Shown one piece after another: positions 52,193 through 61,711 of a stretch of 64,000 bases of DNA; the first letter of the stretch is position 1, and each line of letters begins with the position of its first letter. The stretch lies in the NCBI RefSeq assembly GCF_015223105.1, contig NZ_JADFTZ010000001.1:248001-312000 (forward strand). The letters run 5' to 3'. The position numbers were made by a program, and so were the translations under genes. Origin of the DNA: Flavobacterium proteolyticum. GTDB lineage: Bacteria; Bacteroidota; Bacteroidia; Flavobacteriales; Flavobacteriaceae. Below the pieces are notes generated by a model. The model was given only the letters and a program-made list of their open reading frames with translations, had not been told where the DNA came from and ran no database searches.

Positions 52193-53470
52193 TTATTTAT
52201 GGCCACCTGTCATATCGTAATAAGCACGTTCTATTGCTTCTTGATGATTAGGATGTGCAATTTTTACTAACTCTGCAACTCTTTGTTTTAATGTTTTTCC
52301 GTATAAATCAGCAATACCATTTTCAGTAATGATATAATGTGCGTGAGCTCTTGTTGTTACTACTCCAGCACCTTGTTTTAAATAGGGCACAATTCTACTT
52401 TCTCCTCTTTTGGTAATTGAAGGTAGAGCAATAATCGCTTTTCCTCCTTCACTTAATGATGCTCCACGAATAAAATCCATCTGACCTCCAACTCCAGAAT
52501 ACATAGTGCTTCCGATAGAATCCGCACAAACTTGACCAGTTAAATCTACTTCGATAGCTGAATTAATCGCTACCATTTTAGGGTTTCTACGAATTCTAGC
52601 GGTATCATTCACCATTGAAGATTCTTTCATTTCGATAAACGGATTATCATCCACAAAATCATACAAACGTTTTGATCCCATTAAAAAAGTAGCTAGAGCT
52701 CTTCCACGTAAAGTTCCTTTGTAGTTACAATTGATAACGTCGTTTTCTATTAAATCTATAACACCATCTGAAAACATTTCGGTGTGTAATCCTAAATCTT
52801 TGTGATTGGTTAATTTACTTAAAGCCGCGTTTGGAATAGAACCAATTCCCATTTGAAGCGTACTTTTGTCCTCAATTAATGAAGCAACATACGTTCCGAT
52901 TTTTTCTTCTTCGGCTGTAAATGGCGTTACATCATGTGCAAAAATTGGTAAATTAACATCTACTAAATAATCAATTTCTGAAACGTGTAAAATTCCATCA
53001 CCAAAAGTTCTTGGCATTTGCGGATTAACCTGAGCTATTACAATTTTAGCATTTTCAATTGCCGCTACCGAAGCTTCAACCGAAACCCCTAACGAACAAT
53101 ATCCATGACTATCTGGAGGTGAAACGTGAATGAATGCTACATCTAATTTCACCACATTTTTTCTAAACAATAATGGTAATTCACTCAAAAAAACAGGTGT
53201 ATATGAACCATTTCCTGCTTTTAAAGTATGACGCACATTGGCTCCAATAAAAAAGGAATTCACATGAAAACTTTCAGCTAATTCTGGATTTGCATAAGGT
53301 GCATCTCCTTCTGTGTGCAAATGACATAGTTCTACATTTCTAAGCTCTGATGCTCTATCTGTTAATGCTTTTGTTAAGATTGTCGGTGTAGCAGCAGCAG
53401 CCTGAACGTAGACCCTATCACCACTTTTTACTACTTGTACAGCTTCCGCCGCAGTTACATATTTTCCCAT
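52193..53470 (-). CDS. Acetyl-CoA hydrolase/transferase family protein (CoA transferase)
   Basis: 425-residue cytoplasmic CoA transferase. The family features are GDRVYVQAAAATPT near 17-30, the active-site region GLHTEMFSDGVIDL near 225-238, in which the glutamate would form the CoA thioester, and GVGGQMDFIRGA near 325-336. The last motif is the oxyanion/CoA loop. It fits the 4-hydroxybutyrate/acetate CoA-transferase group. The actual acid pair cannot be told from sequence. A -7 box (53491-53498) precedes it and a terminator follows, so it is a single-gene unit. Confidence 0.9.
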   Translation of the reverse strand: MGKYVTAAEAVQVVKSGDRVYVQAAAATPTILTKALTDRASELRNVELCHLHTEGDAPYANPELAESFHVNSFFIGANVRHTLKAGNGSYTPVFLSELPLLFRKNVVKLDVAFIHVSPPDSHGYCSLGVSVEASVAAIENAKIVIAQVNPQMPRTFGDGILHVSEIDYLVDVNLPIFAHDVTPFTAEEEKIGTYVASLIEDKSTLQMGIGSIPNAALSKLTNHKDLGLHTEMFSDGVIDLIENDVINCNYKGTLRGRALATFLMGSKRLYDFVDDNPFIEMKESSMVNDTARIRRNPKMVAINSAIEVDLTGQVCADSIGSTMYSGVGGQMDFIRGASLSEGGKAIIALPSITKRGESRIVPYLKQGAGVVTTRAHAHYIITENGIADLYGKTLKQRVAELVKIAHPNHQEAIERAYYDMTGGHK

Positions 53471-53490
53471 ACCTAATGAAATTTATACTG

Positions 53491-53498
53491 CAAAATTA
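53491..53498 (-). promoter_or_regulatory. -7 box of the CoA-transferase gene
   Basis: TAATTTTG on the minus strand, 20 bases before the ATG at 53470. Confidence 0.45.
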
Positions 53499-53580
53499 TG
53501 CTCTAATTTAGGGATAAAATATGACAATTCTCATATTTAGTTAGCCGTTTTGGGTTAAAGCAATCGGAGCATCAAATTAA

Positions 53581-53630
53581 AATTGAATTATGAATTTGTA
53601 CTTATAATTGAACTTGAATTCGTACTTTTG
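53581..53630 (+). promoter_or_regulatory. map promoter region with an imperfect tandem duplication
   Basis: Two adjacent near-copies of about 23 bases (53581-53603 and 53606-53627; both contain AATTGAA, TGAATT and GTACTT). The second copy ends in the -7 box TACTTTTG (53623-53630), 17 bases before the map ATG. Confidence 0.5.
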
Positions 53631-53647
53631 CCTCGAAATTTCACATT

Positions 53648-54466
53648 ATGATTGTAATTAAAACTTTAGAAGAAATTGAATTAATGCGTGAAAGCGCTTT
53701 GATTGTTTCTAAAACATTAGGAATGATTGCGAAGGAAATTAAACCTGGCGTAACTACTTTATATTTAGACAAATTGGCAGAAGATTTTCTTCGTTCGCAC
53801 GGAGCGGAGCCTGCATTTTTAGGTATGTATGGTTTTCCAAATTCACTTTGCATGAGTCCAAACACACAAGTAGTACATGGTATTCCAAATAATGTTCCGT
53901 TACAAGATGGCGATATTATTTCGGTAGATTGTGGTGCTTTTAAAAATGGTTTTTATGGTGATCATGCTTACACTTTTGAAGTAGGTGAAGTAGCTCCAGA
54001 AACAAAAAAGCTTTTACAAGTTACTAAGGAATCGCTTTACGTTGGAATTCGTGAAACTAAAGTTGGGAATCGTGTGGAAGATATCGGATATGCAATTCAG
54101 CAATATTGCGAAAGTCATGGTTATGGAGTAGTTCGTGAATTATGCGGACACGGTTTAGGTAGAAAAATGCACGAAGATCCAGAAGTTCCAAATTACGGGA
54201 AACGTGGTCGCGGAAAAAAATTAGTCAACGGAATGGTCATTGCTATCGAACCGATGATTAACATGGGTACCAAAAACATCAAACAACATAAAGACGGTTG
54301 GACAATTACTACTGCCGACGGAAAACCAAGCGCTCATTTTGAACACGATGTAGCTATTGTTGACGGAAAACCTGAGTTATTATCTACTTTTGCCTATATC
54401 TATGAAGCTTTAGGAATTGTGAGTAATGAAGAGGATGGCTTAAGACAAAAACCCTTAGTGCTGTAA
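53648..54466 (+). CDS. map: Methionine aminopeptidase, type I
   Basis: Cytoplasmic metalloenzyme removing the initiator methionine from nascent proteins. The 272 residues include the metal ligands Asp94 and Asp105 in DCGAFKNGFYGDHA, substrate-binding His77 in VVHGIP, LCGHGLGRKMHE near 165-176, and AIEPMINMG near 197-205. No N-terminal extension is present, so it is type Ia. It is coupled to a downstream methyltransferase gene by a TAATG overlap, an unusual partner compared with the ribosomal-protein operons where map often lies. Confidence 0.97.
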   Translation: MIVIKTLEEIELMRESALIVSKTLGMIAKEIKPGVTTLYLDKLAEDFLRSHGAEPAFLGMYGFPNSLCMSPNTQVVHGIPNNVPLQDGDIISVDCGAFKNGFYGDHAYTFEVGEVAPETKKLLQVTKESLYVGIRETKVGNRVEDIGYAIQQYCESHGYGVVRELCGHGLGRKMHEDPEVPNYGKRGRGKKLVNGMVIAIEPMINMGTKNIKQHKDGWTITTADGKPSAHFEHDVAIVDGKPELLSTFAYIYEALGIVSNEEDGLRQKPLVL

Positions 54467-55230
54467 TGAAAAAATTATTCAAGCTTATATTAAACACCAT
54501 TCCTCGTCCGATATTGATTCGTTTGAGCATTGTCGTACGTCCTATTTTGGCTTTTTTATTGAAAGGAAGTCGTTTTACCGATCCTATTGATGGAAAAAGC
54601 TTTCGTATGTTTTTACCTTATGGATATGGAACACAACGAAACAACGTGTTGTCACCAAGCACACTTTCTTTAGAAAGACATCGTTTGTTATGGCTATATT
54701 TGCAAAACGAAACGGATTTTTTTAAAGCTCCAAAAAAAGTATTACACTTTGCACCTGAGCAAGAGTTTTACAAGCGTTTTAAAAAACAATCGAATTTAGA
54801 TTACACTACTACCGATTTATTTTCGCCTTTGGCTGATGTAAAAGCGGATATTTGTAATTTGCCTTTTGAAGATAATTCTTATGATATGATTTTATGTAAT
54901 CATGTTTTGGAACACATTCCGGATGATACTAAAGCTATGCAAGAATTATATCGCGTTTTAAAACCAGGTGGAATGGGAATCTTTCAAATTCCACAAGATT
55001 TATCTCGTGAAGTTACTTTTTCTGATGATTCAATTACCGATGAAAAAGAACGCGCAAAAATCTTTGGGCAATATGACCACGTAAGAGTTTATGGAAGAGA
55101 TTACTTTGACAAACTAAGAAGCATTGGTTTTAAGGTTGACGAAGTTGATTATACCAAAACCATCGCTCCTGAATTAGTAGAAAAATATTGTTTAGCAAAA
55201 GGAGAAATTATTCCAGTTTGTTATAAATAA
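54466..55230 (+). CDS. Class I SAM-dependent methyltransferase
   Basis: 254-residue soluble methyltransferase. Motif I is degenerate (KVLHFAPEQEFYKRF near 90-104), the acidic post-I loop is DYTTTDLFSP, and motif IV is YDMILCNHVLEHIPDD near 140-155. RVLKPGG (post-motif) near 165 is typical. These fit the UbiE/Methyltransf_11 group. The N-terminal 60 residues carry basic and hydrophobic stretches, so it may bind membrane. The substrate is unknown. It is translationally coupled to map. Confidence 0.88.
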   Translation: MKKLFKLILNTIPRPILIRLSIVVRPILAFLLKGSRFTDPIDGKSFRMFLPYGYGTQRNNVLSPSTLSLERHRLLWLYLQNETDFFKAPKKVLHFAPEQEFYKRFKKQSNLDYTTTDLFSPLADVKADICNLPFEDNSYDMILCNHVLEHIPDDTKAMQELYRVLKPGGMGIFQIPQDLSREVTFSDDSITDEKERAKIFGQYDHVRVYGRDYFDKLRSIGFKVDEVDYTKTIAPELVEKYCLAKGEIIPVCYK

Positions 55231-55234
55231 AAAA

Positions 55235-55261
55235 ATCCCGCAATCATTACAATTGCGGGAT
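55235..55261. terminator. Bidirectional terminator between methyltransferase and M16 peptidase genes
   Basis: ATCCCGCAAT (55235-55244) and ATTGCGGGAT (55252-55261) form a ten-base stem, with A-tract and T-tract flanks serving two convergent genes. Confidence 0.85.
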
Positions 55262-55283
55262 TTTGAATTTAATAAAAACCTAT

Positions 55284-58091
55284 TTATTCTTCTGGCATTA
55301 ACATACCAATTACTTTATCTTTAGCTAAATATTTCTTAGCGACATCTTGAAGTTCTTTAACGGTTAAAGCATTCAATTTAGCTTCAAAATCAAATACTTC
55401 TTCTGGATTTACTCCATCTGTATATTGACGTTTTAAAACTGCCATCCAATAGCGATTATCTTTTAAACTTTCTTTGTATTCTAATCTTGATGCTTCTTTA
55501 AACTTATCCAAATCTTTTTGTTCTGGACCATTAGTAACCATTTTGTTTAATTCTCTTAAAGCAGATTCAGTAAGTTTTTCAGCATTTTCTGGACCACATG
55601 GGAAAGAAATTGAGAAATTATAACTTCCGTAAGGCACTTTATTCATACTTCCTCTTGCTCCTACTCCATACACACCACTTTCGTTTTCTCTTAATTCTTC
55701 AACTAATTTAATGGTTAATACTTCTCCTAATGCTTTGAAAGCAAATGCTTCTTTAGCATCGTATTTTGTATCACCATAAATCATGATGTTAACCGTACTT
55801 TTTGGATCTTTTCCTTTGTTTACAACTTTTTTGTGCGAACCTTTAAGCATTCTATAACCTAAATCTTTAGCACTTTCTTTCATATTTTTATCAGAAGGTA
55901 ATGATGCGATATATTTTGCAGCAAAAGCTTCCAATTGCGCTTCATCAAAATTTCCAACAATATAGAAATTAAAATCAGCTGCATTTGCAAAACGCTCTTT
56001 GTATTTTTTATACGCTAATTCATAATCCGCTTTATCAAAATCTTCTTCTTTTGGAAACCCTTTATATCTTGGATTTTCTTTGTTCAAATAGGTATAAAAT
56101 TCATTTGAAAAATAAGACGCTGGTTGCGACATCATGTTGGCCATGAACCCTTTTTGTTTGGTGATAAAACCACTGAATGCTTCTTTATCAAAATTCAAAT
56201 CTGTAAAATAAGCATACGTCATTTGGAATAAATATTCTAAATCTTTTGGAGTAGAAGAACCGTTTAACCCTTCATAAATTCCACCAACATAAGGATTTAC
56301 TCTTGCGATTTTTCCTGTCATGAATTTATTGATGTCATTTTTAGACATTCCGGAAAAACCTGCTTCAGACAAACCACCCATTGCCAATGAAACTTTTGCC
56401 ATTTCATCATTTGAAAATAAATTTGAACCACCAAAACTGATTGCTTCAAACATTACTTGGTCGTTTTTAAAATCTGTCTTTTTGTAAACAACTGTTGCTC
56501 CGTTTGAAAGTTTTAAAGTAGTAGTTCCTAATTTAGCATTACTTTCTTTTGAAACTACGCTTCCTTCTTTAACCGGATTTCTCAATAAACTTTCCGAAAC
56601 TTTTGTTTCCGTGTATGCGGTTAATTCATTTTTGTTTACTGTTAATGAATTTAAAACTTCTTGTTCTGTTGGTTTTACCAACCCCTCTTTTTCTGGACCA
56701 GTTAAAATCACTACTCTATTATCTTCTTTTAAATATTTAGCAATTAAACTATTTGTATCTTCAACAGAAATGGTTGGCAGCATCTTTTTAAAGATATCAA
56801 ACGTCCATTCAATACTTGGGATTGGTTCTTTTTCTAAGAAATTTGCTTGATATTCTGATACAAAATTTTCAGATTCACTTTTCTCTCTTTCGTTATACTG
56901 TATTTCAATTTGAGATAAGAATTCAGCTTTTGCTCTATCTAATTCTCCTTGAGTAAACCCAAATTGTTTTACTCTTTCATTCTCTTTTACTAACACTTTT
57001 AAAGCCTCTAATTGTTTGTCCTGAGCTACCATTGCAAAAGATTGAAATGCTTCTTTAGTTCTTGCCCATGTACCACCATGATAGGTGTAGCCAAAGTTAA
57101 AAGGTGGATTTGGACTATTTTGTAACTCTTCTAATCTGTTATTTAACATTGTAGAAAAAAGTCCTTTGGCAAGATATTCTTTAAAATCACCAAGAGTTGT
57201 AACTTTCTTAGGCTCTGTATAATCTTTATACAATAATTGTACTTGAGCAAATGCTGCTTCTTTATCAGATTCTACAGCTACGAAAGTTTCTTTATGATTT
57301 GGAACATCATAAAATTTTCTTTCTTTTTGTTTCTTAGGATTTTTATATTTTCCAAAATGAGCGATAATTTTCTGCTCCATCTCAGCAACATCAATATCTC
57401 CAACAACAATTACTGCCATTAAATTTGGGCGATACCAATCTTTATAAAAACTCGTTAATTTATCATACGTGAAGTTTTCTAAAATTTCTTTTTGACCAAT
57501 AGGAAGACGTTTTGCGTATAACGAATTGTACATCATTTTTGGCATAAATCGTCCCATCATTCTTTTATCGGCACCTAAACCTAAACGATATTCTTCTAAA
57601 ACAACACCTCTTTCTTTATCGATTTCTTCTGGTGTTAAAGTAGTATTGAACGCCCAATCTTCAATTATTTGAAACCCTTTTTCTACTTTTTCTTTATCAT
57701 CTGAAGGAATTGGTAAAAAGTAAACCGTTTCATCAAAACTCGTGTAAGCATTTAAGTGTTGGCCGAATTTAACTCCGATACTTTGAAGGTAATTTACCAA
57801 TTCATTTTTAGGAAATCGTTTTGTTCCATTGAAACACATGTGCTCCATAAAGTGAGCTAAACCTTGCTGTTCATCCGTTTCTTGAATGGAACCTGCATTA
57901 ACAACTAGGCGCAAATCAACCTTATCTTCTGGTTTTGCATTTTTACGGATATAATACGTTAATCCGTTTGAAAGCTTTCCGATTTTTACATTAGGGTCCG
58001 TCGGAATAGGATCTTCAAGCTTGAAATCCTGCGCAAAAAGAAACGCTGGAGATAAAAGCAATAAAGAAATGGAAAAGTGAAATTTCTTCAT
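55284..58091 (-). CDS. M16-family zinc metallopeptidase (pitrilysin-like), exported
   Basis: 935-residue exported protease with signal peptide (about 1-20, FLFA). It consists of the usual two homologous halves in one chain. The inverted zinc motif HFMEH is at 80-84; the third ligand is expected in ERGVVLEE (160-167). The second half lacks HxxEH and is the inactive half. Family size is about 900-950. Substrate is probably a peptide or misfolded protein in the periplasm. It stands as a single gene, ending at the shared terminator, with apbE 92 bases upstream. Confidence 0.93.
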   Translation of the reverse strand: MKKFHFSISLLLLSPAFLFAQDFKLEDPIPTDPNVKIGKLSNGLTYYIRKNAKPEDKVDLRLVVNAGSIQETDEQQGLAHFMEHMCFNGTKRFPKNELVNYLQSIGVKFGQHLNAYTSFDETVYFLPIPSDDKEKVEKGFQIIEDWAFNTTLTPEEIDKERGVVLEEYRLGLGADKRMMGRFMPKMMYNSLYAKRLPIGQKEILENFTYDKLTSFYKDWYRPNLMAVIVVGDIDVAEMEQKIIAHFGKYKNPKKQKERKFYDVPNHKETFVAVESDKEAAFAQVQLLYKDYTEPKKVTTLGDFKEYLAKGLFSTMLNNRLEELQNSPNPPFNFGYTYHGGTWARTKEAFQSFAMVAQDKQLEALKVLVKENERVKQFGFTQGELDRAKAEFLSQIEIQYNEREKSESENFVSEYQANFLEKEPIPSIEWTFDIFKKMLPTISVEDTNSLIAKYLKEDNRVVILTGPEKEGLVKPTEQEVLNSLTVNKNELTAYTETKVSESLLRNPVKEGSVVSKESNAKLGTTTLKLSNGATVVYKKTDFKNDQVMFEAISFGGSNLFSNDEMAKVSLAMGGLSEAGFSGMSKNDINKFMTGKIARVNPYVGGIYEGLNGSSTPKDLEYLFQMTYAYFTDLNFDKEAFSGFITKQKGFMANMMSQPASYFSNEFYTYLNKENPRYKGFPKEEDFDKADYELAYKKYKERFANAADFNFYIVGNFDEAQLEAFAAKYIASLPSDKNMKESAKDLGYRMLKGSHKKVVNKGKDPKSTVNIMIYGDTKYDAKEAFAFKALGEVLTIKLVEELRENESGVYGVGARGSMNKVPYGSYNFSISFPCGPENAEKLTESALRELNKMVTNGPEQKDLDKFKEASRLEYKESLKDNRYWMAVLKRQYTDGVNPEEVFDFEAKLNALTVKELQDVAKKYLAKDKVIGMLMPEE

Positions 58092-58183
58092 AAAATTTGA
58101 TTTTGTTTGGATAAAATTATCTTTATAACTACAAAATCAAAAGTTTATTATGCAAGTTTTAACAATTATTTTCTTATTTAGAA

Positions 58184-59200
58184 TTAGTCTATAATCAAAG
58201 AATTAAAGTTTTCGGTAGTAAATTGCTGCATTTTATTGTCAGAATCCGAGTAAAGAAGCATTACATACAATTCTGGATGCTTTTGTAAAAATACCTTACT
58301 TTCTTCTAAACTCATTAACATAAAAGCTGTAGCATAACCATCAGATAAACCAGATGACTTTGATAAAACAGTTGCACTTAATACATTATTTTTTTGAGCC
58401 AATCCCGTTTTTGGGTTAATGATGTGAACAAACTTCTTACCTGTTTTTTCATCAATCATTACTTTTCTATAATTCCCTGAAGTTGCCATTCCCAAGTTTT
58501 CTAAATTAACTTTGGCAATTAACGTGCGTTCTTCTGGTTTTTGTAATGGATCGTCGATTCCTACTACCCAATTTTTATTGTCGATTGTATTTTTCCCTAG
58601 AGCGAATAATTCACCGCCAATTTCTACAATCGCATTTTCAATTCCTTTCGATTTTAAATAATTCACTACAACATCAACGGAATAACCTTGTGCAATTGCA
58701 TTAAAATCGATGAAAGTTTGGTTGTACTTTTTTGATATGGTTTTATTTGCGTTTAATGCAATCTTATTAAAACCTACAAATTGCAACAAACTATCGATTT
58801 GTTTTAGAGCTAAATCTTGGTGCTTTTTATTTGGTCCGAAACCGTATGCATTCACTAAAACACCAATTGTTGGATCGAACAAACCATTCGTTTCTTTATA
58901 AATTTGGTTGGAAAGTTGGAATGTTTCTGTAAAAAAATCATCTACAACAACTGTTGAATCGCCGGCATTAATTTTAGAAATTTTAGAATCTGGTCGGTAG
59001 GTTGAAAGTGATAAATCAAAAGCAGTTAACAACGAATCGATTTGATTTTTTGTCACTTTTTCTTCTGATGCAATATATTTTATAGAATAGGTACTTCCTT
59101 GTGCTTCGCCTTGAATGGTATAAAAATCTGTAGTTTTATCACATGAAATAAACAGAATAGCTAAAACTAAAAAACTACAAAATCTCTTTAATTCCTTCAT
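58184..59200 (-). CDS. apbE: FAD:protein FMN transferase (ApbE), lipoprotein
   Basis: Periplasmic flavin transferase that attaches FMN to threonine in target proteins such as NqrB, NqrC and RnfG. The 338 residues have a lipoprotein signal (FISC lipobox, about residue 20). The family motifs are LSTYRPDSKISKIN, LFDPTIGVLVN, FIDFNAIAQGYSVD, GGELFALG and LSDGYATAFMLM; the last region holds the metal site. Its position next to the nqr operon fits its role in making Nqr active. The start overlaps the preceding gene by 26 bases. Confidence 0.95.
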   Translation of the reverse strand: MKELKRFCSFLVLAILFISCDKTTDFYTIQGEAQGSTYSIKYIASEEKVTKNQIDSLLTAFDLSLSTYRPDSKISKINAGDSTVVVDDFFTETFQLSNQIYKETNGLFDPTIGVLVNAYGFGPNKKHQDLALKQIDSLLQFVGFNKIALNANKTISKKYNQTFIDFNAIAQGYSVDVVVNYLKSKGIENAIVEIGGELFALGKNTIDNKNWVVGIDDPLQKPEERTLIAKVNLENLGMATSGNYRKVMIDEKTGKKFVHIINPKTGLAQKNNVLSATVLSKSSGLSDGYATAFMLMSLEESKVFLQKHPELYVMLLYSDSDNKMQQFTTENFNSLIID

Positions 59201-59540
59201 AATTTAAAATATAATCTTGATTTTTTAAAATCGGTTTTTCAAAATCTTCTGCGTTGGCAAAACCAACTCCAGCATACAATACTTTAGCTTTTTTCTCTTT
59301 GGCATGACTGATGAAGGTTTCCATGAAAACAACATCATATTCAGAAGGATTATCAGGATACGTAACGGCTTGAACCATTACAAAATGCAAGGTATTCGTA
59401 GGTTTATCTACACAAACAAATTGCGGATGTTTTTTCAACTGGCTGTTAATGGCAATGAACTCAAATCCTTGTTTTTCGAGTTCTTTTCCCACGTGATTCA
59501 TGGCCAAATGATGTAAGTCTTGTAGTGATAATGCTTCCAT
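59175..59540 (-). CDS. Small conserved protein upstream of apbE, function unknown
   Basis: 121-residue soluble protein, no signal peptide. It is predicted alpha/beta, with residues such as LHFVMVQAVTYPDNPSEYDVVF in the middle and VLYAGVGFANAEDFEKP near the end. I know its relatives only as proteins often mislabelled NqrF, to which it bears no sequence resemblance (no FeS, FAD or NADH motif). It lies between nqrF and apbE and overlaps apbE by 26 bases, so it is probably tied to Nqr assembly. A -7 box ends four bases before its ATG, so its transcript may be leaderless. Confidence 0.7.
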   Translation of the reverse strand: MEALSLQDLHHLAMNHVGKELEKQGFEFIAINSQLKKHPQFVCVDKPTNTLHFVMVQAVTYPDNPSEYDVVFMETFISHAKEKKAKVLYAGVGFANAEDFEKPILKNQDYILNYEGIKEIL

Positions 59541-59544
59541 GATG

Positions 59545-59552
59545 CAAAGGTA
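59545..59552 (-). promoter_or_regulatory. -7 box, leaderless spacing, for the small gene and apbE
   Basis: TACCTTTG on the minus strand ends four bases before the ATG (TTTGCATCATG), the same arrangement as at rlmN. Confidence 0.5.
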
Positions 59553-59576
59553 GTTATTCTATTTGAAAGCATAAAA

Positions 59577-59602
59577 AAACCGACTCATTTCTGAATCGGT
59601 TT
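59577..59602 (-). terminator. Terminator after nqrF
   Basis: AAACCGACTC (59577-59586) and GAATCGGTTT (59593-59602) pair with one wobble, followed on the minus strand by a T-tract. It ends the nqr operon. Confidence 0.8.
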
Positions 59603-59620
59603 TGATATATAAAATTTGGA

Positions 59621-60922
59621 TTAACCTCCGAAGTCGTCGAAACGAACATTTTCTTTTGGCACACCCCAATCTTCACACATTTTTACAACTGCGTTATTCA
59701 TCATTGGTGGTCCACAGAAATAAAATTCGATATCTTCTGGTGAATCGTGTAATTTCAAGTGGTTATCGATAACTACGTTATGGATAAATCCTACGAAACC
59801 ATCACCTTCTCCATTGGGTCCATCTTTTACTTTCCAGTTATCTTCTGGTAAAGGTTCAGATAACGCAATATGGAATTTGAAGTTAGGGAAATCTTTCTCT
59901 AAAGCTCTAAAGTGATCTACATAGAACAACTCACGCTTAGAACGACCTCCGTACCAATATGTAACTTTTCTTCCTGTTTTAACGGTACGGAATAAGTGGT
60001 ACAAGTGCGAACGCATTGGCGCCATACCAGCTCCACCACCTACATACAACATTTCTGCATCAGATTCGTTGATGAAGAATTCACCGTAAGGTCCTGAAAC
60101 GGTTACAGTATCTCCTGCTTTTCTTGAGAAAACGTATGAAGAAGCAATACCTGGATTTACTTTCATCCAATCATTTGTAGCTCTATCAAATGGAGGTGTT
60201 GCAATACGAACGTTCAACATAATTTTTCTTCCTTCTGCAGGGTAAGAAGCCATAGAGTAAGCTCTTTCAACCAATTCGTTATTTTTCATAACTAATGGCC
60301 ATAATTTGAACTTATCCCACTCGATTTTGAATTTTTCAGGTTCACCAGGGTGTTCCACTGGGTGAGCTGTGATATCAATATCTGTAAATTTCACTTCACA
60401 AGCTGGGATTTCAATTTGGATATAACCTCCAGCTTCGTAGTGCATATCTTCTGGTAACTCAACGATAAATTCTTTAATGAAAGAAGCTACGTTATAGTTA
60501 GAATATACTTTTGCTTCGAATTTTTTGATACCAAAAATTTCTTCTGGAACTTCGATTACCATGTCTTGTTTTACTTTAACTTGACATCCTAGTCTCCATC
60601 CTTCTGCTAATTCTTTACGAGTAAAGTTTGGTATTTCTGTTGGTAAAGGTTCTCCTCCACCATCTAATACTTTACATTTACATTGCAAACAAGAACCTCC
60701 ACCACCACAAGCTGATGGTAAGAAGATTTTATTATTACCTAAAGTAGTTAAAAGTGTACTACCTCCACCTACTTCGATTTCGTTTTCACCGTTAATTTTA
60801 ATCTTTACAGCACCTGAGTTTACTAATTTAGATTTTGCATATAATAGCATAAACACCATTAGTAAAATAAGCCCTAAGAAAGCTAAAATTGAATATGTAA
60901 TTAATTCTGTTATACTAAACAT
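59621..60922 (-). CDS. nqrF: Na(+)-translocating NADH:quinone reductase subunit F
   Basis: NADH-oxidising input subunit of the sodium pump in the inner membrane. An N-terminal membrane helix (about 9-29) leads to a 2Fe-2S ferredoxin domain with Cys72, Cys78, Cys81 and Cys113. An FAD domain follows (RAYSMASYPAE near 229-239) and an NADH-binding domain (GGGAGMAPMRSH near 289-300). The 433 residues are slightly longer than the Vibrio subunit (about 408). It is last in the nqr operon, before a terminator. Confidence 0.98.
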   Translation of the reverse strand: MFSITELITYSILAFLGLILLMVFMLLYAKSKLVNSGAVKIKINGENEIEVGGGSTLLTTLGNNKIFLPSACGGGGSCLQCKCKVLDGGGEPLPTEIPNFTRKELAEGWRLGCQVKVKQDMVIEVPEEIFGIKKFEAKVYSNYNVASFIKEFIVELPEDMHYEAGGYIQIEIPACEVKFTDIDITAHPVEHPGEPEKFKIEWDKFKLWPLVMKNNELVERAYSMASYPAEGRKIMLNVRIATPPFDRATNDWMKVNPGIASSYVFSRKAGDTVTVSGPYGEFFINESDAEMLYVGGGAGMAPMRSHLYHLFRTVKTGRKVTYWYGGRSKRELFYVDHFRALEKDFPNFKFHIALSEPLPEDNWKVKDGPNGEGDGFVGFIHNVVIDNHLKLHDSPEDIEFYFCGPPMMNNAVVKMCEDWGVPKENVRFDDFGG

Positions 60923-60947
60923 GAGTTCAATTTTTAATGTTATACTA

Positions 60948-61706
60948 TTATTTAACTACTTGAGTTGAATCTACTTTTACAGAATCTACAGCTACTTGAA
61001 CTGAATCAACTACAGGAGTTTCAACAACAGCTGGAGCTGGAGTTTCTACTTTTGCTTCAGGTTTTTTGTTTAACGCATTAAGGTCAATTCCACCAAAACT
61101 CATAAATCCAATTGCCATTAAACCTGTTAAGATAAAAGTAATACCTAAACCTCTTAAAGGAGCTAATACGTTAGAATATTCCATTTTTTCACGGATAGCA
61201 GCCATTGCTACAATAGCAATTGTCCAACCAAATCCAGATGCAAATCCAAAAGTTACTACGTGACCTAATGAAGAATATACACCACCATCAACTCTTTGTT
61301 GCATGAATAATGAACCTCCTAAGATAGCACAGTTTACTGCAATAAGTGGTAAGAAAATACCCAATGAGTTATATAATGAAGGTGAAAATTTTTCCACAAT
61401 CATTTCTACTAACTGTACCATTGTTGCTACAGAGGCAATGAATAAAATGAAAGTTAAAAAGCTTAAATCTAATTCAGCTAACGATGGATCTAACCAAGCT
61501 AATGCACCAGCACCTAAAACATAGTGATAAATTAAATAGTTTAATGGAACCGTAATTACTTGTACAAAGGTTACAGCAATTCCAAGACCTATAGCTGTTG
61601 ATACTTTCTTAGAAACAGCCAAAAATGAACACATTCCTAAGAAGTATGCAAAAATCATGTTATCAATGAAAACTGATTTTAAAAATATATTGATATATTC
61701 AAACAT
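60948..61706 (-). CDS. nqrE: Na(+)-translocating NADH:quinone reductase subunit E
   Basis: Integral membrane subunit with six helices, belonging to the NqrDE/RnfAE family and helping to form the ion path and an iron centre with NqrD. Motifs are [13 protein letters not shown] near 24-36, the cysteine being a likely FeS ligand, and [11 protein letters not shown] near 120. The first about 205 residues have the normal length. An extra C-terminal tail of about 45 residues rich in Val, Asp, Ser, Thr and Pro ([19 protein letters not shown]) is not part of the usual protein. Confidence 0.97.
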   Translation of the reverse strand: MFEYINIFLKSVFIDNMIFAYFLGMCSFLAVSKKVSTAIGLGIAVTFVQVITVPLNYLIYHYVLGAGALAWLDPSLAELDLSFLTFILFIASVATMVQLVEMIVEKFSPSLYNSLGIFLPLIAVNCAILGGSLFMQQRVDGGVYSSLGHVVTFGFASGFGWTIAIVAMAAIREKMEYSNVLAPLRGLGITFILTGLMAIGFMSFGGIDLNALNKKPEAKVETPAPAVVETPVVDSVQVAVDSVKVDSTQVVK

Positions 61707-61711
61707 AGCTA

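Noticed and set aside
59175..59540. Annotation of the small protein as NqrF
   Set aside because: It has no ferredoxin, FAD or NADH motif; the true nqrF is at 59621-60922.
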